This document shows, in pieces, positions 1 through 6,592 of a DNA stretch of 8,302 bases. Below the pieces are notes generated by a model. That model was not told the DNA's origin. It saw only the letters and a program-made list of their open reading frames with translations, and searched no databases. Numbering within the stretch: position 1 is the first letter of the stretch; every line of letters starts with the position of its first letter. The stretch is from Lachnospiraceae bacterium (GTDB lineage Bacteria > Bacillota > Clostridia > Lachnospirales > Lachnospiraceae). The stretch lies in NCBI GenBank assembly GCA_900763175.1, contig CAAFJI010000165.1, forward strand, positions 1-8,302. Reading direction: 5' to 3'. Made by a program: the position numbers and the translations under genes.

Positions 1-78
1 AAAAAATAAAAATTTTTCAAAACTTTTAAAACCTGTGGAGCGGCTCGGTCGTCTATATAGCAGAAAGGGGGAATTGAT

Positions 79-216
79 TTGAATGACGATGATATAAAAC
101 GGATGATTTCCACGGCTATGGTCTGTCTGCCGGTTCCCTGGGAGCAGCTTTGGGCAGTATTCCAGAAAATCATCCAGCAATCCCAGAAACCCAAAGATCC
201 AGATGACACAGGATAG
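79..216 (+). CDS. Possible small protein, 45 codons, TTG start
   Basis: A short ORF starting at TTG 79 and ending at TAG 216, too small for routine gene calling. A strong purine-rich ribosome binding site (AGAAAGGGGG, 62-71) sits 7 nt before the TTG, and an in-frame TAG at 58-60 rules out a longer upstream reading. The predicted protein starts with an Asp-rich stretch (NDDDIKRM). It has a central amphipathic segment with two Trp (PWEQLWAVFQKIIQQ) and ends in a polar tail rich in Lys, Pro and Asp. No signal peptide or transmembrane helix is evident. An alternative start is ATG 103, which lacks a good ribosome binding site. I do not recognise the family. It lies 45 nt before the DUF3137-like gene and could be co-transcribed with it, or be a chance ORF. 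Confidence 0.45.
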   Translation: MNDDDIKRMISTAMVCLPVPWEQLWAVFQKIIQQSQKPKDPDDTG

Positions 217-233
217 AGAATACCCTTTATAAA
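203..233 (+). promoter_or_regulatory. Weak candidate sigma-A promoter before the DUF3137-like gene
   Basis: ATGACA (203-208, 5 of 6 matches to the -35 consensus) is followed by TATAAA (228-233). The 19-nt spacing is longer than ideal. It would give a leader of about 20 nt carrying the AGGA ribosome binding site at 251-254. It overlaps the end of the small upstream ORF. Confidence 0.25.
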
Positions 234-261
234 ACTTTTAGAGAAAAGAAAGGAAAATCAC

Positions 262-1158
262 ATGAACCAGAATTTAAGAGAGTATATTCAGCAAAATGAC
301 AAAGAGCAGAAAAAATGCCTTGGTATGTACAAGCTTGCAGTAAAAATAAGAAGATTCGGTCTCACCGGATTTTATATCACAGATCCGGAGCCATCTATCT
401 TTATAGATGACGATGAAACTGCAGACGGCTGGAAAAAAATTAAATTCCTTTTCCATTTACTGGCTTTCACTGCCGGATTCTTTGCAACCGAAAACTTCAC
501 CCTGGTATTAATCGTTTATATCGCAATACACGCAGCCTTTGTTGCTGTTGGCCAGTATTTACATGAGCGATATCGAAAAAAGCTGGAAGGAATCGGATAT
601 GAGTGCCAGAACCTTTTAAACAGCTTTTTCCAGGAACAATATCAGGAAAACGGAATCATCAGAGGGGCAAATTCAGATGTACTTTGCTTTGACCATAATT
701 TCATCCTCACCAGCGGTTTCTTTGAGGCAGATCTTCATAACAATTGCCAGCCAATGGTCATCAATGCCAGAGACTGCATCTGTGTTCCAGACGGAACAGA
801 GGATTACATCAATATGCGTCACAACATTGCATCCGTAGAGTTCAACAAAAAATTCAAGGTTTACGTTCCGGAAAGCAGAAAAGCAGACTGTATGAAGTTC
901 CTCACCCCTACTCGCCAGGTAGCGATGATCCGCTCCGCAGCATTTGATGAAATGGACAGTATGTATCTCGATCAGGGGAAAATGCACGTAGAAACTGACT
1001 TCAGATTCCAGCGGCCAGATGAGATCGTGAATCCATTTTCTTTCGCTTCCATGCTCACACTGTTTGAAAATGCAGAAATCTATTGCCGTGAGATAAGAGA
1101 AGGGGCAGAAAGATTTTATGATTCTTATTTGAAAATTATCGAGATGATCGGTGCATAA
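262..1158 (+). CDS. Membrane protein, DUF3137-like, partner of LemA
   Basis: 298 residues; ATG 262 is preceded by AAAGGA with 7-nt spacing. A polar N-terminal ~58 residues, with an acidic DDDE patch at 49-52, leads into two adjacent hydrophobic helices at about 60-75 and 79-98, forming a hairpin in the membrane. A soluble C-terminal domain (about 105-298) follows. Within it, the stretch around VEFNKKFKVY (about 193-202), then a Lys/Ala segment and FLTP, resembles the core of DUF3137, whose members read roughly 'EFEKxFxVYSxDxxEARYxLTP' before a region forming beta strands. Helices before a DUF3137 domain, and a LemA gene directly downstream, fit the known pairing. The function of DUF3137 is unknown. 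The match is by eye and the family signature is diverged (the usual EARY is ADCM here), so this could be a lineage-specific relative. Confidence 0.65.
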   Translation: MNQNLREYIQQNDKEQKKCLGMYKLAVKIRRFGLTGFYITDPEPSIFIDDDETADGWKKIKFLFHLLAFTAGFFATENFTLVLIVYIAIHAAFVAVGQYLHERYRKKLEGIGYECQNLLNSFFQEQYQENGIIRGANSDVLCFDHNFILTSGFFEADLHNNCQPMVINARDCICVPDGTEDYINMRHNIASVEFNKKFKVYVPESRKADCMKFLTPTRQVAMIRSAAFDEMDSMYLDQGKMHVETDFRFQRPDEIVNPFSFASMLTLFENAEIYCREIREGAERFYDSYLKIIEMIGA

Positions 1159-1189
1159 AGAAGAATGCAAACGAACGAAATGGAAGCCT

Positions 1190-1218
1190 TTGGGAGGGCA
1201 TTTTAAATTTTACATAAT
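1190..1218 (+). promoter_or_regulatory. Candidate internal sigma-A promoter for the LemA-like gene
   Basis: TTGGGA (1190-1195, 4 of 6 matches) and CATAAT (1213-1218, 5 of 6) are separated by exactly 17 nt in the 103-nt gap between the two genes. Transcription would start near 1225 and leave a ~37-nt leader with the AGAAAGGAG ribosome binding site at 1246-1254. The LemA-like gene may therefore be made both by read-through and from its own promoter. Confidence 0.35.
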
Positions 1219-1261
1219 AAAAGGAATGGTGCGTAAGAGCACAAAAGAAAGGAGCTTAACT

Positions 1262-1759
1262 ATGAAACTTTTTATCGTAATCATGATTCTTGTAATTTAT
1301 GTGGTATGCAAAAAAAACAGCTTTAACAGCCTTCAGAAATCCATCAGGCACGGAGAATCTGAAATTGGAATCCAGATTGCAAAAAGAAGAGACTGCCTGG
1401 ATGATGCACTGCGAATTGCAAAGCTGAGCTATGAAAAAGAGGTAGAAGGAATTGAGAGACTGACAGCAGGGGACAAGCTGGAAAGACTTGCATTTCTTGG
1501 ACAGAAATATCCGGACCTGCAGTACACAAACGGTTATCAGCAGGCACTTGGACAGGCAATGGAGCTTGACCGTGATATTACAGCAGCAAGACAGATCCTA
1601 AACGGAAATATCCGGGAATACAATACTGCCATCACCAGTTTTCCTGGCTCTCTTTTGGCATCTGTATTTGGCTACCAGGAGGAAAAATTCCTTGACGAGG
1701 AAAACGGTGCTCAGAACCGACAGATGAACAAATCAGAGATAGATTTTAATCAGTATTGA
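1262..1759 (+). CDS. LemA family protein
   Basis: 165 residues from ATG 1262. This start is chosen because AAAGGAG at 1248-1254 is spaced 7 nt from it and the protein then opens with a membrane helix (about residues 2-16, KLFIVIMILVIYVV). The frame is open further upstream, to 1151, but the extra residues have no usable ribosome binding site and would bury the helix. The body is helical. QIAKRRDCLDDAL corresponds to the family's 'QLKRRxDLIPNLV', and the C-terminal YNTAITSFPGSLLASVFGY followed by EEKFLDEE is a near-consensus LemA ending (YNxxIxxFPxxLxAxxFGF..FF). LemA proteins are small, N-terminally anchored helical bundles of unknown biochemical role. The protein is slightly shorter than the usual ~185 residues. 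It sits 103 nt after the DUF3137-like gene, its usual partner family. Confidence 0.87.
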   Translation: MKLFIVIMILVIYVVCKKNSFNSLQKSIRHGESEIGIQIAKRRDCLDDALRIAKLSYEKEVEGIERLTAGDKLERLAFLGQKYPDLQYTNGYQQALGQAMELDRDITAARQILNGNIREYNTAITSFPGSLLASVFGYQEEKFLDEENGAQNRQMNKSEIDFNQY

Positions 1760-1801
1760 CAGGAAATACACTCTTGATTTGTATAGGAAGAAATGCTAAA
1801 G

Positions 1802-1831
1802 TTGACTGTATAGATATACCTTATATATAGT
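1802..1831 (+). promoter_or_regulatory. Promoter of the transmembrane sigma-factor gene
   Basis: TTGACT (1802-1807, 5 of 6 matches to the -35) is followed by an AT-only tract giving TATATA (1824-1829, spacing 16) or TATAGT (1826-1831, spacing 18). Either would start transcription near 1836, leaving a leader under 20 nt. The AGGA at 1843-1846 acts as ribosome binding site for ATG 1853. This suggests vegetative sigma-A transcription separate from the lemA unit. I see no clear ECF-type autoregulatory promoter. Confidence 0.55.
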
Positions 1832-1852
1832 TTCGGGGGAATAGGAAACGAT

Positions 1853-4800
1853 ATGAAATGCAGCAAATGTGGACGGGAAAATACAGAGAATGCCAGATTT
1901 TGCAGATACTGTGGCAACCCCGTTTTCCAGGATAAGGGAAGCCTTCTTGAAAGGGCGAAAAGGCAGGATCAGGATGCTCTGGCGGAAATTTACAGCCAGA
2001 GCAGTGCTGCCGTTTATCGTGTGATAAAGGTACTGGTGAAGGAGGAAGATACTGTTTATGACCTTCTCCAGGATACCTATGTGAAAGCATTTACCAGGCT
2101 GGATCTGCTTCAGGACGCAGACAAGCTGGTTCCCTGGCTGAAAATGATCGCCAATAATACAGCGAAGGACTGGCTGAAAAAATGCAAGCCGGTGTATTTC
2201 AATGAATTAGCCGGTGAGTCTGATGATACAGATGACATCTCTTTCGAGGAGAACATCGAGGACGAAAATATTGACTTGAATCCGGAGATGGCAATGGACA
2301 GGCAGGAAGTGAGCCGTCTTGTCATGGAGATTCTGGATCAGCTTCCGGAAGACCAGCGAATGGTCATCGGTATGTTTTATTACGAGGAGATATCTGTCAG
2401 GGATATTGCAGCTACCCTTGGAGTGAGTGAGAACACTGTAAAGAGCCGGTTGAACTATGGACGCAAGAAGATCAAAGAGCTGGTACTGAATCTGGAGAAG
2501 AAAGGAACGAAGCTTTACTCTGTTGCACCACTTACATTCTTTGTATATCTGCTGCGTACTATGGACAAGACACCAGCAGAAGTGCCAGATGTAAGTGCAA
2601 TGCACAGGATTCTGGCTGCCAGTCGGAAAAATATGGAAAATGGGATTGGCGCACAGCAGATGAGCAGTGGAAATGCAGACGCTGCCGGAAATGCCGGTAC
2701 CGGTTATGGGCGGACTAGCGGTGCGTCTGGAAATTCAGGCAGAGTGCCTGCGGGCAATCATATTGGAAATACCACTGGAAAGGCTGCAGGAGGTACTTCT
2801 GGAAAAGCAGTCGGAAATACCGCTGGAAAGGTAACCGGAGGCACCGCCGGGAAAGCAGCCGGAAAAGCAGTTGGAAGTGCAGCTGGGAAAATGGCGGGAC
2901 AGGCAGCGGGAGCTGCTGCGAAGCACATTGGTATAAAAATAGCGGCAATCGTTCTTGCCGGTACCATCGGAGCTGGCGGAATTACATACGGTGTTGTGAA
3001 AAATGCAGACAAACTGCCCTTTATCCAGAAGCAGGAACAGGAGACAGCCGGCGTAGAGCCGGAGGAAAAGGCAGAGCGGCAAAGTGGTGAGCCGTTAGAG
3101 GCTGAAAGCATTGCGAAAGAGCCGGAAGTGACAGGGGAACCGGATGTGACAGAGACACCGGAAACAACAGAAGTGCCGGAGACAACGGCAGAACCGGAAG
3201 TAACGGAACCACCTAGGGAATCTGACACTGTGGCAGCAGAAGCGCAGCCAGACAATGTGATAAAGCCACTGGCAGAAGGAGACTATGGCGATAACATCCA
3301 CTGGTTCCTGGATGAGGAATACACTCTTATTGTGGCTGGAAAAGGTGCAATTGCAGATGTAAAGCGGGAAAATCAGGAAAGTGCGCCCTGGGAGGAATAT
3401 GCCGATCAGATACAGAAAATTGTAATCGGAGAGGGAATTACCTATATCGGAGAAAGCACATTCAGCGGCTGTCAGAAAGTGACAGATATCAGCATGGCTG
3501 ATGATGTAACGGAAATTGCTTCCTATTCGTTTGGCGGAATACCAAACAGCACAGACCGTTCTCCAATCACGGTCAAACTGTCCCAGTCTTTGGAAAAGAT
3601 AGATGACGAGGCCTTTACCTATTCCAATATCGTTTCCCTGACTTTGCCAGACAGCGTGAAGGAAATCGGAGCAATGGCTTTCAGACGCTGCGGCCTGTTA
3701 AGCTCCGTAACGATAGGCGAAAATTCCAAACTGGAACATATCGGAAAACAAGCCTTTGCAGAATGCCCCATTGACGAAGGAGAAATCCATATTCCGGCAG
3801 GCATCCAGGGCATAAAAAGTGAAGCCTTTGAAGACGGTGCCTTTGAAAGCCAGGCAGTCTTTTCCCAGCAGCTGCAGGAGCTTGGATTAAGAGCCTTCGG
3901 CACTGGCTGTGGTGGTCTGAACACCGTATATTTCAAAGGAGACGCCCCGGAAATCACCGATGACCGCATCGCAACCCCGGAAGGTGACACCGTATTCCAG
4001 GAAAATACAGCAGTAATCTATTATCCGGAAGGAAATCCAACCTGGGATGGGTACGACCTCTCCAGGCTTTCTCAAACCGCAGAATTCAGAACCTATGACC
4101 CCGCACAGCTGGAGCGGCTGATGGCAGAGGTGAAGGCAGGGACACAGCTGGCGAGCAGTGCAGAGTCGTCTGATACAGTGAAAGAAATGTACAGAGCCCT
4201 CTATAATAACATTATCAAGAATCAAAATCTCCAGGTAGTGGCAGATGGAACCAAACAAATTTATGATGATACCGGATACGCAAATAATCTGGTGTTAGGT
4301 GCTTACCTGGATGATCTTGACGGTGACGGAGAAGCAGAAATGCTTATGCTTCATACCGGAACGGCACAGACTTATGAGAATGATTCCGGAGAGCGGGGCG
4401 AAGCGCAGTTGCTGGTTGTGGAATATTGTAAGCTGGCAGGGCAGAAGGCGCAGATAAAAACAACAGAATGGACCGCATACCTTGACTTTAAGGAACTGCT
4501 TTCCTATGACAGGATTCAGGTGGGATTTTCAAACCAGAGTGATGGAAAGTACCTGTGTATTTATGATCGGAGACGAACTCCATCTCCAAAATATGAAACG
4601 CAGTTTACTTGCAATACGCAGATTTTCAAGATAACAGACACCGGGTTGATATCGCAAAGCAATTTGTCCACTTCATTTCATGATACTTCTGGATTTTATA
4701 TTCAAAATACCATGGATGTATACCAGGGAACCTATGAAGAAGTATATCGATATACACAGTCTCAGATCCAGCCCTATGGAATGGACATTGAGTTAGGTGT

Positions 4801-5281
4801 TTCAGGCCCCCATATTCTGGATTTTACCAGAGATGAAGTTAATTATGATTGGGGAAGTCAGAAGGAAGATACTTTTAATCTTGAAAATTGCTTTGCACAA
4901 CAGGAGAAACAGGAAAATTCCGGAGAAATTATGTATTATGCGACAAGGTTGAATCCGGAAATGGAAGGGCAACAAGGAGAATATTGGTATCCTGCCACAC
5001 AAAATGTGGAATATGATGAGGATTCCATTACATTTTATGGTTCTTTCTGCGTAAGCAATGCCTATCCATTGATGTTTACTCAGGAAAATTTCAGGCCTTA
5101 CGAAGCAAGAACCTTCAGGCTAACACCAAAAACCAAGTATTATTGTCATGATGGATATGAAAAAGTAGATTATCCGAACTTAAAGTCATCATTTTTGGAG
5201 TGCTGTAAATCACTGAACGGTTTAAGCCTGGTTATGGAAATACAAAATGGAGAGGTAATAAAGGCTACGTTATACAGTTAG
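1853..5281 (+). CDS. Zinc-ribbon / ECF sigma factor / transmembrane / extracellular LRR fusion protein
   Basis: 1142 residues in one open frame. Residues 1-24 form a zinc ribbon (C3, C6, C17, C20). About 31-111 is sigma region 2 (DLLQDTYVKAF; PWLKMIANNTAKDWL). An acidic spacer spans 122-149. About 150-212 is sigma region 4 with its helix-turn-helix (LPEDQRMVIGMFYYEEIS; LGVSENTVKSRL). Residues 222-237 form a conserved-looking hydrophobic patch. Residues 309-352 are octapeptide repeats, and 361-382 a single Gly-rich membrane helix. After it come an acidic Thr/Pro/Glu stalk (about 395-470), a BspA-like LRR domain (about 475-748) with seven repeats of the 'IGxxAFxxC' type, and a C-terminal region (749-1142) I cannot assign that carries a calcium-loop-like DDLDGDGEAE (820-829). 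The N-terminus must face the cytoplasm, so the LRR half should be outside. No anti-sigma gene is adjacent. I infer signalling from surface to RNA polymerase in one chain, perhaps released by proteolysis. Confidence 0.9.
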   Translation: MKCSKCGRENTENARFCRYCGNPVFQDKGSLLERAKRQDQDALAEIYSQSSAAVYRVIKVLVKEEDTVYDLLQDTYVKAFTRLDLLQDADKLVPWLKMIANNTAKDWLKKCKPVYFNELAGESDDTDDISFEENIEDENIDLNPEMAMDRQEVSRLVMEILDQLPEDQRMVIGMFYYEEISVRDIAATLGVSENTVKSRLNYGRKKIKELVLNLEKKGTKLYSVAPLTFFVYLLRTMDKTPAEVPDVSAMHRILAASRKNMENGIGAQQMSSGNADAAGNAGTGYGRTSGASGNSGRVPAGNHIGNTTGKAAGGTSGKAVGNTAGKVTGGTAGKAAGKAVGSAAGKMAGQAAGAAAKHIGIKIAAIVLAGTIGAGGITYGVVKNADKLPFIQKQEQETAGVEPEEKAERQSGEPLEAESIAKEPEVTGEPDVTETPETTEVPETTAEPEVTEPPRESDTVAAEAQPDNVIKPLAEGDYGDNIHWFLDEEYTLIVAGKGAIADVKRENQESAPWEEYADQIQKIVIGEGITYIGESTFSGCQKVTDISMADDVTEIASYSFGGIPNSTDRSPITVKLSQSLEKIDDEAFTYSNIVSLTLPDSVKEIGAMAFRRCGLLSSVTIGENSKLEHIGKQAFAECPIDEGEIHIPAGIQGIKSEAFEDGAFESQAVFSQQLQELGLRAFGTGCGGLNTVYFKGDAPEITDDRIATPEGDTVFQENTAVIYYPEGNPTWDGYDLSRLSQTAEFRTYDPAQLERLMAEVKAGTQLASSAESSDTVKEMYRALYNNIIKNQNLQVVADGTKQIYDDTGYANNLVLGAYLDDLDGDGEAEMLMLHTGTAQTYENDSGERGEAQLLVVEYCKLAGQKAQIKTTEWTAYLDFKELLSYDRIQVGFSNQSDGKYLCIYDRRRTPSPKYETQFTCNTQIFKITDTGLISQSNLSTSFHDTSGFYIQNTMDVYQGTYEEVYRYTQSQIQPYGMDIELGVSGPHILDFTRDEVNYDWGSQKEDTFNLENCFAQQEKQENSGEIMYYATRLNPEMEGQQGEYWYPATQNVEYDEDSITFYGSFCVSNAYPLMFTQENFRPYEARTFRLTPKTKYYCHDGYEKVDYPNLKSSFLECCKSLNGLSLVMEIQNGEVIKATLYS
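2777..2908 (+). repeat. In-frame octapeptide repeat linker (GKAxGxxA)
   Basis: Residues 309-352 of the sigma fusion repeat an eight-residue unit: GKAAGGTS, GKAVGNTA, GKVTGGTA, a half unit GKAA, GKAVGSAA, GKMAGQAA. The DNA is correspondingly repetitive (GGAAA or GGGAAA, then GC-rich codons). It lies on the cytoplasmic side, directly before the membrane helix. Confidence 0.8.
3122..3211 (+). repeat. In-frame hexapeptide Thr/Pro/Glu stalk repeat
   Basis: Residues 424-453 of the sigma fusion are five six-residue units of the form P-E/D-V/T-T-x-x (PEVTGE, PDVTET, PETTEV, PETTAE, PEVTEP). They lie just outside the membrane helix. Such stalks usually act as extended spacers across the cell wall; here the stalk would hold the LRR domain away from the membrane. 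Confidence 0.8.
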
Positions 5282-5324
5282 AGCATGCGTGCAGCTTGCA
5301 GAAAGCATTTTTTAAACACGCTCT
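5280..5324 (+). repeat. Structured repeat element, copy A
   Basis: A 45-nt element starting inside the TAG stop of the sigma-fusion gene, matched by copy B at 6709-6745. It is bounded by AGAGC (5280-5284) and its complement GCTCT (5320-5324). An alternative stem is GCGTG (5287-5291) with CACGC (5317-5321). Inside, ATGC (5285-5288) can pair with GCAT (5305-5308), followed by six T, which looks terminator-like. Copy A has 8 extra nt (5285-5292) relative to copy B, and TT where B has CC. It could be a dispersed genomic repeat, a weak terminator for the upstream gene or a leader element of the downstream gene. Confidence 0.7.
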
Positions 5325-5380
5325 GGCACAAAATATGAAAGCAAAATTCATATAAAGCAAGAAGAAAGAGAGGAAATTGT

Positions 5381-6574
5381 ATGTTAAGAGAAAAAGCAGC
5401 AAAACTTATCAAGGTGACAGCAACCAGCCTGATGCTGGCATTTGGCGTGGCAGCTGCAGCAAAAGCAGTGCCGGTACAGGCGGATATGCTGACGGAAGTG
5501 GAGCCGAATGACAATCGAGCAGAGGCAACTGTTCTTCCATTGAATACGTGGATAAGGGGAACGACAGAAAAGTCATACGAAGAAGACTGGTACAAGTTTA
5601 CGATCACGGAAAAAGGTCCATTCCAGATGCAGATCAAACCGGCAGAAGATAATATAAATGAAGGCTCAAGATGGTACGTTGTGTTACAGGATGAAAACAG
5701 AAACGAGCTGTATAGCTTTTATGGATATGTAGCTAATAGCTGGCCATTTTCATTAAGACCGGGAACCTATTATGCAAAAGTACGTTACCGTGATTGTTAT
5801 GGAAGTAAAATAACATATAATTTTAGAGTTTGGCATGAAGCATCAGACAGCTGGGACGAAGATTTTTATTATGGATATAAATCTTATGCAAATGCCAATA
5901 GTGCAATTGTGAATAGGATGTACACAGGAGTATTGTATTGTGGCGATGACATTGATTATTATCATTTCAGCTTATCTGGAACAAATAATGTTTCTCTAAA
6001 ATTTGCGATTGACGATACAGTGGCAAATCCAGGAACATGGAAGATAGAATTTGTAGAGTATAATACGAAAAAGAGCTTAAGTTATACAACGGCAAACACA
6101 AATCGTATAATAAGTGTTCCTAAGTGTAATGGAGATTTGGTTGTAAGAATATCAAGCTATTCAGGTGCACGCTTTGATAAATACCATATTCAGCTTACAG
6201 TAGATTCCGCTGCAACTCCTACTGTAACTCCTGTACCAACGGCAACTCCTGCCCCAACAGCAACCCCGACTCCGGCTCCAACCGTCACCAAGCCATCTGC
6301 AACCAAAATCACCTCTATCAAGCCAGCTAGGAAAAAAGCAACCATCAGATGGAGAAAGGTTTCCGGAGCAACTGGCTACTATGTATACCGCAGCACAAGC
6401 AAAAACGGAACCTATAAGAAAATTGCAACTGTAAAAAGAAAAACAACTTACATAGATAAGAAGAGCCTGAAGAGCAAGAAATACTATTACTACAAAGTCG
6501 TTACCTACAAAAAATACGGCTCCAAGGTAGCGAAATCGAAAATGTCCAGTTACAAAAAAGTAAAAATCAAATAA
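5381..6574 (+). CDS. Secreted protein with two PPC-like domains and a basic fibronectin type III domain
   Basis: 397 residues; ATG 5381 follows AGAGAGG with 7-nt spacing. Residues 1-34 form a signal peptide: basic start, hydrophobic core SLMLAFGVAAAA, and probable cleavage after VQA. Mature residues about 38-152 resemble a bacterial pre-peptidase C-terminal (PPC) beta domain, with the hallmark EPNDNRAEA opening and EEDWYKF strand. Residues about 154-275 repeat the theme in diverged form (DDIDYYHF, 189-196). A Thr/Pro linker (279-303) leads to a C-terminal FnIII-type domain (about 305-397, with VSGATGYYVYRS and YYYYKVVTYKK). That tail is strongly basic: about 31 Lys/Arg in the last 94 residues and one acidic residue. 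No sortase motif, membrane anchor or catalytic domain is visible. It is probably an adhesive or wall/matrix-binding protein, perhaps retained by charge. It lies 99 nt after the sigma fusion. Confidence 0.85.
   Translation: MLREKAAKLIKVTATSLMLAFGVAAAAKAVPVQADMLTEVEPNDNRAEATVLPLNTWIRGTTEKSYEEDWYKFTITEKGPFQMQIKPAEDNINEGSRWYVVLQDENRNELYSFYGYVANSWPFSLRPGTYYAKVRYRDCYGSKITYNFRVWHEASDSWDEDFYYGYKSYANANSAIVNRMYTGVLYCGDDIDYYHFSLSGTNNVSLKFAIDDTVANPGTWKIEFVEYNTKKSLSYTTANTNRIISVPKCNGDLVVRISSYSGARFDKYHIQLTVDSAATPTVTPVPTATPAPTATPTPAPTVTKPSATKITSIKPARKKATIRWRKVSGATGYYVYRSTSKNGTYKKIATVKRKTTYIDKKSLKSKKYYYYKVVTYKKYGSKVAKSKMSSYKKVKIK
6215..6289 (+). repeat. Thr/Pro linker repeat in the secreted protein
   Basis: Residues 279-303 alternate Thr, Pro, Ala and Val (TPTVTPVPTATPAPTATPTP and onward). 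They are encoded by a degenerate tandem of ACT/ACC/ACA and CCT/CCA/CCG codons. This is a typical flexible spacer between secreted domains, separating the PPC pair from the basic FnIII domain. Confidence 0.8.
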
Positions 6575-6592
6575 CTCTTTGAAATTTTCAAC

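Noticed and set aside
38..46. GAGCGGCTC palindrome near the left edge as a third copy of the structured repeat or an operator
   Set aside because: It shares only GAGC/GCTC with the repeat and has a 1-nt centre, so it cannot form a hairpin. None of the conserved core is present.
673..1170. 165-codon open frame on the minus strand
   Set aside because: It lies antisense to the DUF3137-like gene, has no recognisable domain and no ribosome binding site. The forward gene has family features and a good start.
1229..1242. GTGC/GCAC mini-hairpin before the LemA-like gene
   Set aside because: The stem is only 4 bp, with no T run and no match to a known element; likely chance.
1151..1261. Upstream extension of the LemA-like protein to 1151, or a start at ATG 1226
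   Set aside because: The ATG at 1226 has an AAAAGG only about 1 nt away, too close. Only ATG 1262 has a properly spaced AAAGGAG and puts the membrane helix at the N-terminus.
1756..1787. Perfect TTGACA at 1756-1761 as a promoter for the sigma fusion
   Set aside because: No good -10 lies at proper spacing (TTGTAT at 17 nt is poor; TATAGG is 20 nt away). The TTGACT/TATATA pair at 1802-1831 is better.
1840..1852. AGGAAACGAT as an ECF-type autoregulatory promoter
   Set aside because: It lies within 13 nt of the ATG, too close to drive this gene. AGGA fits better as the ribosome binding site.
2758..3255. 165-codon open frame on the minus strand, Ser/Val/Pro-rich
   Set aside because: It is the antisense of the repetitive linker, membrane helix and stalk of the sigma fusion. 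Its low-complexity composition mirrors those repeats, and no ribosome binding site or domain supports it.
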